Assembly (NCBI RefSeq): GCF_012726295.1
Contig: NZ_JABAOB010000001.1
Span: forward strand, 620,001 to 684,000
Length of the DNA stretch: 64,000 nucleotides
From: Chitinophaga sp. Ak27
GTDB lineage: Bacteria > Bacteroidota > Bacteroidia > Chitinophagales > Chitinophagaceae
Reading direction: 5' to 3'
The translations under genes were made by a program, and so were the position numbers. This document shows positions 1 through 9,304 of the stretch, one piece after another (the first letter of the stretch is position 1; every line of letters begins with the position of its first letter). Below the pieces are notes generated by a model. It was not told the origin of the DNA. It saw only the letters and a list, made by a program, of their open reading frames with translations, and ran no database searches.

Positions 1-1334
1 CATTCGGCAAAGAGTTCTGTTTGCCTTTCTTTTGCTACAGCGGCCAGCAGCTGTTCTTTGCTAAGGGTGGCCGGTAAAGCAGGCAAACCTGCGCGGCTAC
101 GGATCATATTCAGATCGGCGATAGCCGTAGCATTACCTCCCGGACCACCATTGGCCGCAGCCTCTGCACGCACCAGGTACATTTCCGCCAGGCGCAATAC
201 CATATAGTATTCTGCCGGTGGCATACCAAAACTGCTATTAGGACTACCAACCTTATATTTTAACGGATAGCGGGTAACTCCAGGCTGGCCAACAGTCCCG
301 GTGGCATTGTCAGTGCTGTCTGTCCATTTCTCCAGGCGCTGATCACCCGGCTCAAAAGCTGATAACAGCGAAGGAGTGAGACAGAAACTGGCTACTCCGA
401 CCTTCAGTACATTGGGTATCATCGCAAATCCTTCGGGGGTGGCATCTCTCAGGTACATGTCCTGCAGCGACTGTTGCAGCTGCCAGATGGCTTCCCGGCT
501 GCCTTTGAGAAATACTTTGTTAAGATCGCTCTCCAGCGTATAGTCGACCGAGTTATTAATCACTGTGGTTGCCGCAGCAGCAGCATTGGTATAATCGCCG
601 AGGTACAGATAAACCCTGGCCAGCAGTGCGGTAGCGGCAAAACGGTTGGGCCTTGTACGCTCGCCGTTGGCAGTGGGATAATCAGCCGGCATAGAAGCTG
701 CCGCATCTTTCAGATCCTGCAGCATCTGTTGATATACCTGCTGCTGTGGTGCACGTGGCAGGCGGGCCGTCTGGTTAAAATCTACCGTCATGGCCAGCGG
801 CACATCTCCAAAGAAATTAACGAGATAGAAATAACTGAAAGCACGCACGAACTTTGCTTCCCCGGCAAGCGCCTTTCTCACACTATCTTTCAGCATAGAT
901 GATTTGGAATCTGCTATTCCTTCAATAATAGAATTAGCGCCATAAATAGCGATATAGGCACTCTCCCACATAGCCCAGGGCCGGTCGCTGTTATAAACGG
1001 TAAGCTTGTTGGTAGCAAGCCCGTAATATGATTGTTCTGTAGTACCGCGGTAGTTATACAATTCGTCAGACGACAAACTACCTAATACCGTAGATAGCCC
1101 CGCAGCGAAGCTGGTAAGCCCGGCGCCACTCGCATCACCTGTACTTTCACCGTTGATCATACGGGTGTATACACCCGCCATAGCGCTGTTGGCCTGTTTT
1201 TCACTGCTGAATACCTGCCCGGTAGAAATTGTGTTGATCGGATCAGGTACCGTCACCAGCTTTTTACAGGCAGCCAACATTCCCAGCAGGAGGCAGCCGG
1301 AAGCGATCACAATTTTTCTCTGATATCTCTGCAT
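1..1334 (-). CDS. SusD/RagB-family outer-membrane lipoprotein (partial, C-terminus off window)
   Basis: Reading leftward from ATG at 1334 gives 444 uninterrupted codons that run off the window edge. The N-terminus is a lipoprotein signal ending LAAC (Cys23), expected to anchor the protein on the outer-membrane surface. The last visible residues, KERQTELFAE, match the conserved SusD motif near the C-terminus, so roughly 60-100 residues should be missing. SusD proteins are alpha-helical TPR-like lids that bind glycan or peptide ligands and hand them to their SusC partner. The susC gene ends only 10 bp upstream, so the two are surely co-transcribed. The ligand cannot be inferred because any downstream enzymes lie outside the window. 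Confidence 0.93.
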   Translation of the reverse strand, partial: MQRYQRKIVIASGCLLLGMLAACKKLVTVPDPINTISTGQVFSSEKQANSAMAGVYTRMINGESTGDASGAGLTSFAAGLSTVLGSLSSDELYNYRGTTEQSYYGLATNKLTVYNSDRPWAMWESAYIAIYGANSIIEGIADSKSSMLKDSVRKALAGEAKFVRAFSYFYLVNFFGDVPLAMTVDFNQTARLPRAPQQQVYQQMLQDLKDAAASMPADYPTANGERTRPNRFAATALLARVYLYLGDYTNAAAAATTVINNSVDYTLESDLNKVFLKGSREAIWQLQQSLQDMYLRDATPEGFAMIPNVLKVGVASFCLTPSLLSAFEPGDQRLEKWTDSTDNATGTVGQPGVTRYPLKYKVGSPNSSFGMPPAEYYMVLRLAEMYLVRAEAAANGGPGGNATAIADLNMIRSRAGLPALPATLSKEQLLAAVAKERQTELFAE

Positions 1335-1344
1335 AGCTGTTGAT

Positions 1345-4300
1345 TTAGAAGTTAAAGGATAAGCCACCGGTAATCGTCCTGGAAGGAGGAACACTGGAGA
1401 GGTCCTGTACTTCCGGGTCTATACCGGGATAGTTGGTGATGGTAAATACGTTCTGCGTGCGAATAAACGCACGACAGGCGGTCATATGCGCCCTGGCCAC
1501 CAGTTTTTCCGGCAGGCTGTAGGTGAGCGCCACATTACGCAGGCGGAAGTAAGAAGCATTGATATACTGGGCATCCGATGATCCGATAGAGGTACCAAAA
1601 CCGTTGGTGAATCCTGGACGGGTAGCAATATCACCCGGCTTCTGCCAGTGATCCTGTATGGCGTCTGCCGGCAGGTTACCGAAGGCGCCCGGTATTACCA
1701 CATATGGATTTAACCCAATCTGCCGTTTGAAATCAAAGAACAGGTCCAGGCTCCAGCCTTTATAGGTAAATGAGTTATTGATACCCCCATAATATTTAGG
1801 ATTCGTATCCACTTTTACATAACGATCGTCATCAGCAGTACCCGCCGGTACGCTGCTGTTAACATTTATCAGGCCGTCTTTATTGAGATCTACAAAAGCG
1901 TATTTCCCGGTTTGCGGATCTATGCCCAGGTAGTGCAACACATATACGGTGCTGAGTGACTGTCCTACTTTATAAATGGCATAGTAGGGCGACTGCTCAA
2001 TGCCGGGGTAAGCAATCAGCCGGTTCCTGTTGGTTGAGATATTGAAGGTCATAGACCAGCTGATATCTTTTTTATCGATCAGGCGGGCGCGTACAAAGCC
2101 TTCCCAACCGGCGTTTTCTACTTCCGCTGCCCAGTTGCCCACTACCGCGCTGAAGCCGGTGTATTTCGGTGTAGGAATCCGTGTGATCTGGTTACCGGAC
2201 CTGTTCTGGTAATAAGCGCCTTCCAGGTTAACCCGGTCGTTGAGGAAGCTGATGCTCAGGGCGGCTTCATATTTTTTGTTGGACTCCCACTGATATTCCT
2301 GGTTTACTGCATGAATAGGGATGATAGGTTGCAGCCCGTTATAGGGGTTAAGCGGCCGTCCACCCGATGTGGTAGCCCATTGCGATAAATACTGGTAGTC
2401 GCCGATAGAGCCATCCCCACCGGTGATACCATAGCTGGTGCGGAGCTTTACGAAGCTCACCCAGTCGGGCAACAACTGCTTCATCCAGGGCTCTTCAGAC
2501 GCATTCCAGGCCAGCCCTATAGAACCGAAGTTGCCGAACTGGCTGCCGGGAGCAAAACGGGAAGATCCGTCTCTCCTCGCATTGAGGTTAATGATATACT
2601 TGTTATTCCAGTTGTAGTTGATACGTCCGAATAACCCGGCGTATTTATAGCGGGCATAGGCCTCTGAACTAATTTGTATGGGCGCATTGTTGATGCTGCG
2701 GAGCAGGTTATCATCACTGTACCCTATTCCAAACGTAGAGGCGCCGTCGGTGATGGTCGATTGCAGCGAGCCACCCACCTGTATTTTCAGATCGCCCTTG
2801 CCAACAAACCGGCTGTAGGCCATCTGTGGTTCGATGATCCAGTTGGTATTTTTAGTAGTTCCAAAATTGGCGGAGCCGGTGGGATTCAGGATGGGATTTT
2901 GCGAGGCAATCGGCGTAAACAGGTTGCTGGAGCCATTCATGTTCGTATAGCCTGCAGTAGCAGAAACCGTGAACCCTTTCAGCAGTTCGTAACTGATTCC
3001 CAGGTTGCTGCTGAACTGGTTCGTTTCAATAATATTATTTTGTTTCAGATAAGCAAAGGGAAATCCGCCTCCGTTGCCGGTGGCATTCCACTCGTCCCAG
3101 TTCAGGTCACCCTTGCTGTTGTAAATGGGAGGCGCATTGGGCGGAAGCATAAATATGGAAGGAAGGGCAAATACTGCGTCCACATGTGTATAGGAATAAG
3201 TAGTTCCCAGGGAAACGTTGAGTTTCTGGTTCTGGCTGCGGTGACCGATATTGGCGCTCAGAGTAGCCTGTTGGTTAGAACCGCTTTTGCTGAGCACATC
3301 TACCTGCCGGGCGTAGTTGCCGCTGATACGGAAGGTATTATGGGTATCTCCACCGGAGAGGCTGCTCATGACCGATGTTTGGCTACCGGTGCCCAGCAGC
3401 ACTTTCTGCCAGTCGGTATAGCGCGTAGTATCCCATGCCATCAGATCTGTTGCAGTTGCCGGCGTGGGCGCCACGCCATCATTTTTGAAGGCTTCCCGGC
3501 GCATTTGCAGGTACTGTTGGGTATTCAGCATATTGCGGCGGTGCGGCACATCGATATACCCCTGGTTAATATCCAGGGAGAAGTTGGTTTTGCCGGGCTT
3601 GCCTTTTTTGGTAGTGATCAGTATCACGCCATTGGCAGCGCGGGAACCATAGATGGCGGTAGCATCGGCATCTTTCAGTACCTCAATACTTTCAATGTCA
3701 CGCGGGTTCATGCTAAACAGCGGGCTTTGTCCACCGGTAGCAGAAAAGCCGCCTTGTACGAAGCCGGAAGAAATCCCTCCGTTATGTATGGAACCAGGTA
3801 AGTCCAGTACGGTCAGGGGTACGCCATCAATCACATAAAGCGGGTCGCCGAGGAAGTTACTTCCCAGGGAATTGCGCCCCCTGATCTCCACTTTTACCGG
3901 CGCATTGGCATAACCGCTGGTTTGGGTGATCAACAGCCCCGGCGCCTGTCCCTGCAGGGCCAGCAGGGGATTGAGCACAGGCTGTCTTTCTATTTCTTTG
4001 GCGGTGATCTTGGTAATATTACCGGTGGCCAGGCGTTTACTGGTAACACCATATGCCTGTACCACGGCCTGGTCTAATTCGCTGGTAGCAGCTTTCATCC
4101 GCACATTAAAGGATGAAAGCAGTTTGACTACGGGCACGGATATCTTCTGGTAACCAATACAGGAAAAGGTCAGTATATCCTCTTCTGTTACTTTCTTTAC
4201 TGTAAATAATCCTTTTTCATCGGTCTGTGTTCCTTTGCTGGTACCGTTTATCACCACATTCACTGCCATCAGTGCGGCGCCTGTTTTGTCATCGGATACC

Positions 4301-4707
4301 ACGCCCGACACATCACGCGTGGGCGTTTTGTCGTCGGGCGTTATCTCCGGTTGACCGTTGGTTTTCCTGAATAGTACGATGGTGGTCCCTACAATGTTGT
4401 AGCTCACCGGCATACCGGAAAAGACGGTTTTGAGAAATGCTTCTAATGGCTGGTTTTTGGCATTGACTGGAATAGTGACACTAGCGTCTATCTGGTCTGG
4501 ATTAAATATTACGACATAGTTCGACTGTTTCTTGATCTCTGCAAACACCTGCTGCAACGAAGCTTTTTTGTTGCTATAGGTAATTGTTTGCGCTCCTGCC
4601 TGCAGGGACACCCCCAGGCTGAAGGTCATCAGCAACACTACGGTCAGCTTTTTAAAAAGCCGGTTCCTCCGGGCAAACCGTTTATAAAAATTGGATGCTG
4701 GAATCAT
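1345..4707 (-). CDS. SusC/RagA-family TonB-dependent transporter with STN domain
   Basis: This 1120-residue outer-membrane beta-barrel imports a ligand using TonB energy. In order it has a signal peptide ending near LQAGAQ, an STN (secretin/TonB N-terminal) domain at about 40-115, a carboxypeptidase-D-like beta-sandwich at about 130-210, a plug domain with DPLYVIDGVPL and ANGVILITTKKGK, and a barrel ending GLSFNF with a terminal aromatic residue. The STN domain marks it as a transducer that signals to the FecR encoded just upstream (4849-6006). It is followed after 10 bp by susD. The length is normal for the family and no interruption is visible. Confidence 0.96.
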   Translation of the reverse strand: MIPASNFYKRFARRNRLFKKLTVVLLMTFSLGVSLQAGAQTITYSNKKASLQQVFAEIKKQSNYVVIFNPDQIDASVTIPVNAKNQPLEAFLKTVFSGMPVSYNIVGTTIVLFRKTNGQPEITPDDKTPTRDVSGVVSDDKTGAALMAVNVVINGTSKGTQTDEKGLFTVKKVTEEDILTFSCIGYQKISVPVVKLLSSFNVRMKAATSELDQAVVQAYGVTSKRLATGNITKITAKEIERQPVLNPLLALQGQAPGLLITQTSGYANAPVKVEIRGRNSLGSNFLGDPLYVIDGVPLTVLDLPGSIHNGGISSGFVQGGFSATGGQSPLFSMNPRDIESIEVLKDADATAIYGSRAANGVILITTKKGKPGKTNFSLDINQGYIDVPHRRNMLNTQQYLQMRREAFKNDGVAPTPATATDLMAWDTTRYTDWQKVLLGTGSQTSVMSSLSGGDTHNTFRISGNYARQVDVLSKSGSNQQATLSANIGHRSQNQKLNVSLGTTYSYTHVDAVFALPSIFMLPPNAPPIYNSKGDLNWDEWNATGNGGGFPFAYLKQNNIIETNQFSSNLGISYELLKGFTVSATAGYTNMNGSSNLFTPIASQNPILNPTGSANFGTTKNTNWIIEPQMAYSRFVGKGDLKIQVGGSLQSTITDGASTFGIGYSDDNLLRSINNAPIQISSEAYARYKYAGLFGRINYNWNNKYIINLNARRDGSSRFAPGSQFGNFGSIGLAWNASEEPWMKQLLPDWVSFVKLRTSYGITGGDGSIGDYQYLSQWATTSGGRPLNPYNGLQPIIPIHAVNQEYQWESNKKYEAALSISFLNDRVNLEGAYYQNRSGNQITRIPTPKYTGFSAVVGNWAAEVENAGWEGFVRARLIDKKDISWSMTFNISTNRNRLIAYPGIEQSPYYAIYKVGQSLSTVYVLHYLGIDPQTGKYAFVDLNKDGLINVNSSVPAGTADDDRYVKVDTNPKYYGGINNSFTYKGWSLDLFFDFKRQIGLNPYVVIPGAFGNLPADAIQDHWQKPGDIATRPGFTNGFGTSIGSSDAQYINASYFRLRNVALTYSLPEKLVARAHMTACRAFIRTQNVFTITNYPGIDPEVQDLSSVPPSRTITGGLSFNF

Positions 4708-4848
4708 GATAATTCTGGTTGATTAAATAATTAATTTTAGTCAGGACAAAGCTCCGCCAGTAGCTTTCCAGCTTTTAATCAGCACAAGGCCTGTATGTTC
4801 ATGCAACCTGTTGATGAGAATACGAGGTATGGCTCACATGACGGAATG

Positions 4849-6006
4849 TTACGGCATAATGATCAGTTTGTTGCCATCGACCCGGCAATGCACGCCCATG
4901 CTGCCCAGCACGATCAGTGCTTGTTTCAGATCGAGGTCTCTTTTTATTTCGCCACTGAAAGGAACGTCTGGTACACCTTTCTCATACACCACCTCTACGT
5001 TGTACCAGCGGGCTAGCTGTCGCAGTACTTCATCGAGGGGAGTGTGATCAAAGCGGAACAGTCCATTCTTCCAGGCAACGGCCATTTCCGTGTCGGTGTT
5101 GCTGGTCACATTCAACTGATCGTGACTGGCAATGGCCTGTTGGCCGGGTTCGAGTATGGCGGATTTCCCCTGGTGGGTCATTCTGACGCTGCCCTGTAAC
5201 AGGGTAGTGCGGATGGCTGGTTCGTCCGTATAGGCGTTCACGTTAAACGCCGTGCCCAGTACTTCTACCGTAGCTTTACCATTTATGTCTACCACAAACG
5301 GGTTATTAGCCTGTTGTTTTACATCGAAATATACTTCGCCGGTCATTTTCACCTGCCGGTATTTACCATTAAAGGCGGTGGGGAAGCGGATACTGGATCC
5401 GGCATTCAGCCAGGCCGTGGTGCCATCGGGCAGCAGCAGCTTATACTGGCCTCCCCGCGGCGTGGTGAGGGTATGGTATTCCATATTACCGGCCTTCCCC
5501 TCGTAGTCCAGCTGGCCGCTGTCATTGTTCACCTTCAGCTCCCCGCTCTGCACAATATTGCCATGGGCGCTGTCGAGTTGTATCTGCCGCCCATCGGCCA
5601 GTGTTAATACGGCATGATTGCCTTGTTTGGCCGGAGCAGCCACGTTGCCGGCCAACGGCGGTGTAGTATCCCGGTGGCGCATGACCAGCATGGCAGTACC
5701 GGCTGCGGCCAGGATCAGCACCGCAGCGGCGGCATAGCGGAGCCAACGACGGCGTAAAGGCACTACCGGTGTGGCAGTACTGTCCATTAACCTATTGAGG
5801 ATACGTGTACTGGCGGCCGGCGAAAGCGCCGGCGGTTCGCCGAAAGAACGGTGATATACCGCCTCCAGCAAGGGCTCCAGTTGAGTATCTTCCTTCACAG
5901 GATTTTCCCTCAGCCATGCAAACAAAGCAATACTCTCGGCATCCGTGAGGGTACCATCCAGGTATTTTTGCAGCAGGTCAGCAACAGGAAAATTTTTTGG
6001 CTCCAT
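4849..6006 (-). CDS. FecR-family anti-sigma factor
   Basis: This 385-residue single-pass inner-membrane regulator carries a cytoplasmic N-terminal sigma-binding part (1-85), one membrane segment at about 90-109, and a periplasmic FecR domain containing TPRGGQYKLLLPDGT and VLGTAFNVNAY, then a C-terminal DUF4974-like part that ends LIIMP. It is expected to hold the ECF sigma factor of 6070-6648 inactive until the SusC transducer at 1345-4707 binds ligand. The gene follows the sigma gene by 63 bp and precedes susC by 141 bp. That gap contains only a weak AAAGCT/AGCTTT inverted repeat. Confidence 0.93.
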   Translation of the reverse strand: MEPKNFPVADLLQKYLDGTLTDAESIALFAWLRENPVKEDTQLEPLLEAVYHRSFGEPPALSPAASTRILNRLMDSTATPVVPLRRRWLRYAAAAVLILAAAGTAMLVMRHRDTTPPLAGNVAAPAKQGNHAVLTLADGRQIQLDSAHGNIVQSGELKVNNDSGQLDYEGKAGNMEYHTLTTPRGGQYKLLLPDGTTAWLNAGSSIRFPTAFNGKYRQVKMTGEVYFDVKQQANNPFVVDINGKATVEVLGTAFNVNAYTDEPAIRTTLLQGSVRMTHQGKSAILEPGQQAIASHDQLNVTSNTDTEMAVAWKNGLFRFDHTPLDEVLRQLARWYNVEVVYEKGVPDVPFSGEIKRDLDLKQALIVLGSMGVHCRVDGNKLIIMP

Positions 6007-6044
6007 ATCAATAAGACTAATGAATAAAACAAATGGGTGGATGC

Positions 6045-6063
6045 GTTGGAAAAAAAATCCAAC
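6045..6063 (-). promoter_or_regulatory. Inverted repeat between sigma and fecR genes of locus 1
   Basis: GTTGGA (6045-6050) and TCCAAC (6058-6063) flank seven A residues. A run of eight T lies immediately to the right on the plus strand. The site is in the 63-bp gap upstream of fecR, the same position as the element at 24175-24222 in locus 2. It could be an ECF promoter/operator region or a transcript hairpin; the sequence alone does not decide. Confidence 0.35.
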
Positions 6064-6069
6064 TTTTTT

Positions 6070-6648
6070 TTATTTCAGGGATACCAACAGTATCAGTAGG
6101 GAAATATTGCCATGCTCCAGCAGGTATTCCCGGATCGATTTAACGGCGAGCGACAGGTGCTGTTTAAAGGTATTACGGGAAATATTCATAAGAGCGGCGG
6201 CTTCTTCATAACTTCTACCCTGCTGCCGGCAGAGGATAAACGCCTCCCGGCGCTGTGGCGGAAGGCTATTGATAGCCTTGTGCAACAGCTCCTCATATTG
6301 TTTAGCTTCTACGGCATTCATGAGCGACTGGTCGTCGATGCCCAGGGAAGCGCGATGCATTACCTCGTCGCGGATGGTATCAAACAAGGCAATGCGGTTC
6401 AGTTGTGTAAGGGCGGTATTACGGGCCAGGCGGTACAGGTAGGCGGCAAACGACGACTTAATATCCAGCTGCGACCGGATTTCCCATATCTTCAGGAAAA
6501 CATCATGCACCAGGTCCTCCGTAAGCGCCGGATTCCGGGTGAATTTCAGCAAGTAATTATAGATGCCGCCATGGTACTGCTGGTAGATAGCAGTAAACGC
6601 ATCGCGGTTGCCGAGCGCCAGTTGTTGCAGTAGTTCCAGTTCATTCAT
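6070..6648 (-). CDS. ECF RNA polymerase sigma factor (FecI-like)
   Basis: The 192-residue protein has sigma-70 region 2 (ALTEDLVHDVFLKIWE at about 41-56) and region 4 with a helix-turn-helix (RSYEEAAALMNISRNTF at about 145-161). It lacks regions 1 and 3, as ECF sigma factors do. It heads the operon sigma - FecR - SusC - SusD on the minus strand and should direct transcription of that locus after release by the neighbouring FecR. The start chosen is MNELELLQ at 6648. The upstream 145 bp are shared divergently with the gene at 6795. Confidence 0.93.
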   Translation of the reverse strand: MNELELLQQLALGNRDAFTAIYQQYHGGIYNYLLKFTRNPALTEDLVHDVFLKIWEIRSQLDIKSSFAAYLYRLARNTALTQLNRIALFDTIRDEVMHRASLGIDDQSLMNAVEAKQYEELLHKAINSLPPQRREAFILCRQQGRSYEEAAALMNISRNTFKQHLSLAVKSIREYLLEHGNISLLILLVSLK

Positions 6649-6794
6649 CCCAATAAAATGCCGTCAGCTCCCGTTCCCTGCGGCAGGGGTAAATTTAATA
6701 CTAATTGTCAAATTTAATAGTACACAGGACAGGGAGCCTGTAATTATCAGCGGGAACAGCCTATATTTACCTACAAGGAACCTAATCTGGCTGT

Positions 6795-7655
6795 ATGACA
6801 ACGAGAGACCAAAAACTGGAAGAAATTATAGGTTGGGCAAAGCGCAACCGGGATATCAGGGCTTTATTATTAACCAGTTCCCTGGCTAACCCCTCCGCCC
6901 CTGTCGACGAATTCAGCGACCTCGATATAGAACTGGTCTTTGAAGATAACGCGCCTTATCTTGCCGACAACTCCTGGCTGAAAATTTTCGGGCATCCCAT
7001 TTCGATGATCGAAGAAGATGAAACTTGCTTTGATGGCAGGCATGGGATGAAGATGGTATTGTATGATGACAGGGTTAAAGTAGACTTCAAACTTTACAGC
7101 CGCCATAAATTTCTCGAAGATGCGCAGGCGCCTGTACTACCGGAAGATTGGGACATTGGCTACCAAATATTATTGGACAAAGATCAGCTTACAAAGGATT
7201 TAAAGCCACCCATGTACGACGTTGGCAGGATACAACCACCTACCGAAAAAGAATTTACACGGATCATCAATGATTTCTGGTGGGATACCACTTACGTTGC
7301 CAAATGCCTGGCCCGCGATGAAATCTTTTATGCCAAGTTCATGTCGGAAACCAACATCCGCACGGAGTACCTCGTGCCTCTCATTGAATGGTATATTGGA
7401 AGCGAGCATCAATGGCGTGTTACGACCAACAAATATGGGCGGTTTTTCAAAAAATATCTCTCACCGGCACTGTGGAAAAAGATAGAAAAAACATTTTCAG
7501 GGAGCAGCATAGCAGATAACTGGGAGGCGCTATTTGCTATGGCAGATATAGTCCACGAACTGGGAACCGCATTATCGCGGAAGCTGGATTATCCATACCC
7601 GGAAGAAATGGAAAATAATATCCGGAAATACCTCGAGGATAGCAGGTCCCGCTAA
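6795..7655 (+). CDS. ANT(6)/AadK-type aminoglycoside 6-adenylyltransferase family protein
   Basis: The 286-residue protein belongs to the streptomycin 6-adenylyltransferase family, cytosolic enzymes that transfer AMP from ATP to aminoglycosides. The nucleotidyltransferase signature is visible as SSLANPSAPVDEFSDLDIEL (about 29-48), with the two metal-binding acidic residues in SDLD and a third acidic residue expected in VKVDFKLY. The length fits AadK/AadE (280-290). It stands alone between a divergent sigma gene and a convergent MocR gene whose stop codon is only 2 bp away. Chromosomal homologues in Bacteroidota are not proven resistance determinants, so a role in drug resistance is only possible. 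Confidence 0.85.
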   Translation: MTTRDQKLEEIIGWAKRNRDIRALLLTSSLANPSAPVDEFSDLDIELVFEDNAPYLADNSWLKIFGHPISMIEEDETCFDGRHGMKMVLYDDRVKVDFKLYSRHKFLEDAQAPVLPEDWDIGYQILLDKDQLTKDLKPPMYDVGRIQPPTEKEFTRIINDFWWDTTYVAKCLARDEIFYAKFMSETNIRTEYLVPLIEWYIGSEHQWRVTTNKYGRFFKKYLSPALWKKIEKTFSGSSIADNWEALFAMADIVHELGTALSRKLDYPYPEEMENNIRKYLEDSRSR

Positions 7656-7657
7656 TG

Positions 7658-9073
7658 CTATAGCAACTTAGCCAGCGCCTGTATTCCCTCTTCCAGCTGT
7701 TCTTCTCCCAGGGAAGCATATCCCAGCCGGATGCCATTTACCGGGGCATCATAGCTATAACTATCCGGGCAGATAATTTTAATACCTTTTGCCTGTAACT
7801 TTTCAGAGATAAGGCACCAGTCCACCGGCACTTTGGGCATGATCCAAAATGCCAGCCCTCCATCGGGGATATGCCAGGTAGCTTTATTTTTCAAGTATTT
7901 TTGCAGCAGCACCGCAGCAGCATCTCTCCTGGCTTTATAATGCAGGCTGGCTTTTTTGATATGCCGTTTGATAGTCCCCTCCCTGATGAGCTGTAATACC
8001 GCCTGCTCCATAATATTATCCCCCTGAACATCAATAATCTTACGGAGGGCAGCTATTCTGTCGAGCAGCTGCAGGTCGCTGGTGGCCAGGTAACCAATGC
8101 GCAACGCCGGAGCAACAACCTTGCTCATGGTGCCGATATAAACATATTTTTTTAATTCAGTAAAAGTAGACAGGGGCAATACAGGACGGTAGCCGAAGTG
8201 GAACTCATTGTCATAGTCATCTTCCACAATCGTAAACCCGTACTCATTCGACAGCTCCACCAGCTTCAGGCGGCGCTGCAGGCTCAAGGTAACGGTGGTA
8301 GGATACTGGCGGTGTGGCGTCAGGTAGATAGCCCTGATCTTCTTTCGTGATTTCAGATGCCGGATAACGTCGGCTATCATCATCCCTTCTTCATCCACAT
8401 TTACCGGCAACAATTGAGCGCCTGTACTCTCAAAAGCCTTCCAGGCAGGCTTATAGCCAGGGTTTTCTATTATAATGTAATCTCCTTTCTCCAGTAGACA
8501 CTGTGCTACCAGGTAGAGCGCCATCTGGCTGCCGCGCGTAATACAAAGCATCCCAGCCTGTGTATGCATTCCCCTTTGATGGTTCAGCATTTGCGCCATC
8601 TCCTTCCGGAACTCCAGGTCGCCCAGCTCTGTCCCATATCCCATCATCTGCCACTTTGCTTTCCGGTTGAAGATCTGGCGGTAGGCCCTTGCCAGTTCAG
8701 CGATGGGCGCTATTTTACTGTCCGGATAACCATCATCGAAAAAAATACGCCAGGGCTTCGTCGCCGGAGCAGCAGTGAGTCTCACGCCTTTCTTCGGTGC
8801 ATCAGGGTGAAAAGGATAAGTGGCGGCTACAAAGGTGCCCTGCCTTTCCTTTGATTCCAGCCACCCTTCTATCAGCAATACATTCAGCGCCTCCACTATC
8901 GTATTCCGGTTAAGTTTCAACTGCTGCGAAAGATACCGGCTTCCCGGCAATGCGTCGCCCGACTTCAGCCTGCCGGAATGAATATCTTTTATGATGGCAT
9001 CTGCCACCTGGAGATAGATGGCCTTCTCCGATTGCTCATCCAATTGTACTTCCAACTTCCATGCTCTTAACAT
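7658..9073 (-). CDS. MocR/PdxR-type transcription regulator (GntR wHTH fused to aminotransferase fold)
   Basis: This 471-residue protein has an N-terminal GntR winged helix (about 15-83, AIYLQVADAIIKDIHSG) joined to a type I aminotransferase fold. The PLP-binding lysine is K318 in YIGTMSKVVAPALRIGY, and the EDDYDNEFHF motif typical of MocR proteins is present at 284-293. Such proteins sense PLP or amino-acid derivatives and regulate neighbouring genes. On its own strand a TAnnTTTG-like box (TATATTTG, plus coordinates 9117-9124) lies about 45 bp before the ATG. A paralogue is at 40918-42408. The likely target is unclear, since both neighbours are unrelated. Confidence 0.92.
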   Translation of the reverse strand: MLRAWKLEVQLDEQSEKAIYLQVADAIIKDIHSGRLKSGDALPGSRYLSQQLKLNRNTIVEALNVLLIEGWLESKERQGTFVAATYPFHPDAPKKGVRLTAAPATKPWRIFFDDGYPDSKIAPIAELARAYRQIFNRKAKWQMMGYGTELGDLEFRKEMAQMLNHQRGMHTQAGMLCITRGSQMALYLVAQCLLEKGDYIIIENPGYKPAWKAFESTGAQLLPVNVDEEGMMIADVIRHLKSRKKIRAIYLTPHRQYPTTVTLSLQRRLKLVELSNEYGFTIVEDDYDNEFHFGYRPVLPLSTFTELKKYVYIGTMSKVVAPALRIGYLATSDLQLLDRIAALRKIIDVQGDNIMEQAVLQLIREGTIKRHIKKASLHYKARRDAAAVLLQKYLKNKATWHIPDGGLAFWIMPKVPVDWCLISEKLQAKGIKIICPDSYSYDAPVNGIRLGYASLGEEQLEEGIQALAKLL

Positions 9074-9224
9074 CTGGACTACCTTATTTTAAAAATTCTG
9101 CACTAGTTACCTGGTCCAAATATAGTATACTTTTGTTTCATCATCACACAAAAGGCTGGCTGCTGAAGTGATAACAGCCAGGCACTCATCATACCAGTAA
9201 AATATTAACTAAATTTGCATCATC

Positions 9225-9293
9225 ATGGGAAAAGCAATTTTCTATCACGCCGGTTGTCCCGTTTGCGTCAGCGCGAAAAAGGGAACCGCATAA
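9225..9293 (+). pseudogene. Truncated thioredoxin/glutaredoxin-like gene start
   Basis: An ATG at 9225 opens a 22-codon frame, MGKAIFYHAGCPVCVSAKKG plus two residues, then stop at 9291-9293. The beginning matches the N-terminus of small Bacteroidota thioredoxin-like proteins, with a CPVC redox motif in the first strand-loop-helix. After VSA the frame degenerates and no further thioredoxin fold follows, so the body of the gene has been lost, probably by a deletion or insertion near 9276. The AAA ATPase begins 12 bp later. The family assignment rests on a short stretch recognised by eye. Confidence 0.5.
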
Positions 9294-9304
9294 CAGTAAC
9301 GCGA

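Noticed and set aside
2674..3801. A 375-codon plus-strand frame
   Set aside because: It lies wholly antisense to the susC gene at 1345-4707 and has no recognisable domain; the susC reading is certain.
9215..9304. Extended AAA ATPase start at TTG 9215
   Set aside because: The added residues form a basic, non-conserved leader that overlaps the thioredoxin-like remnant in another frame; the ATG at 9305 is followed by family-like sequence.
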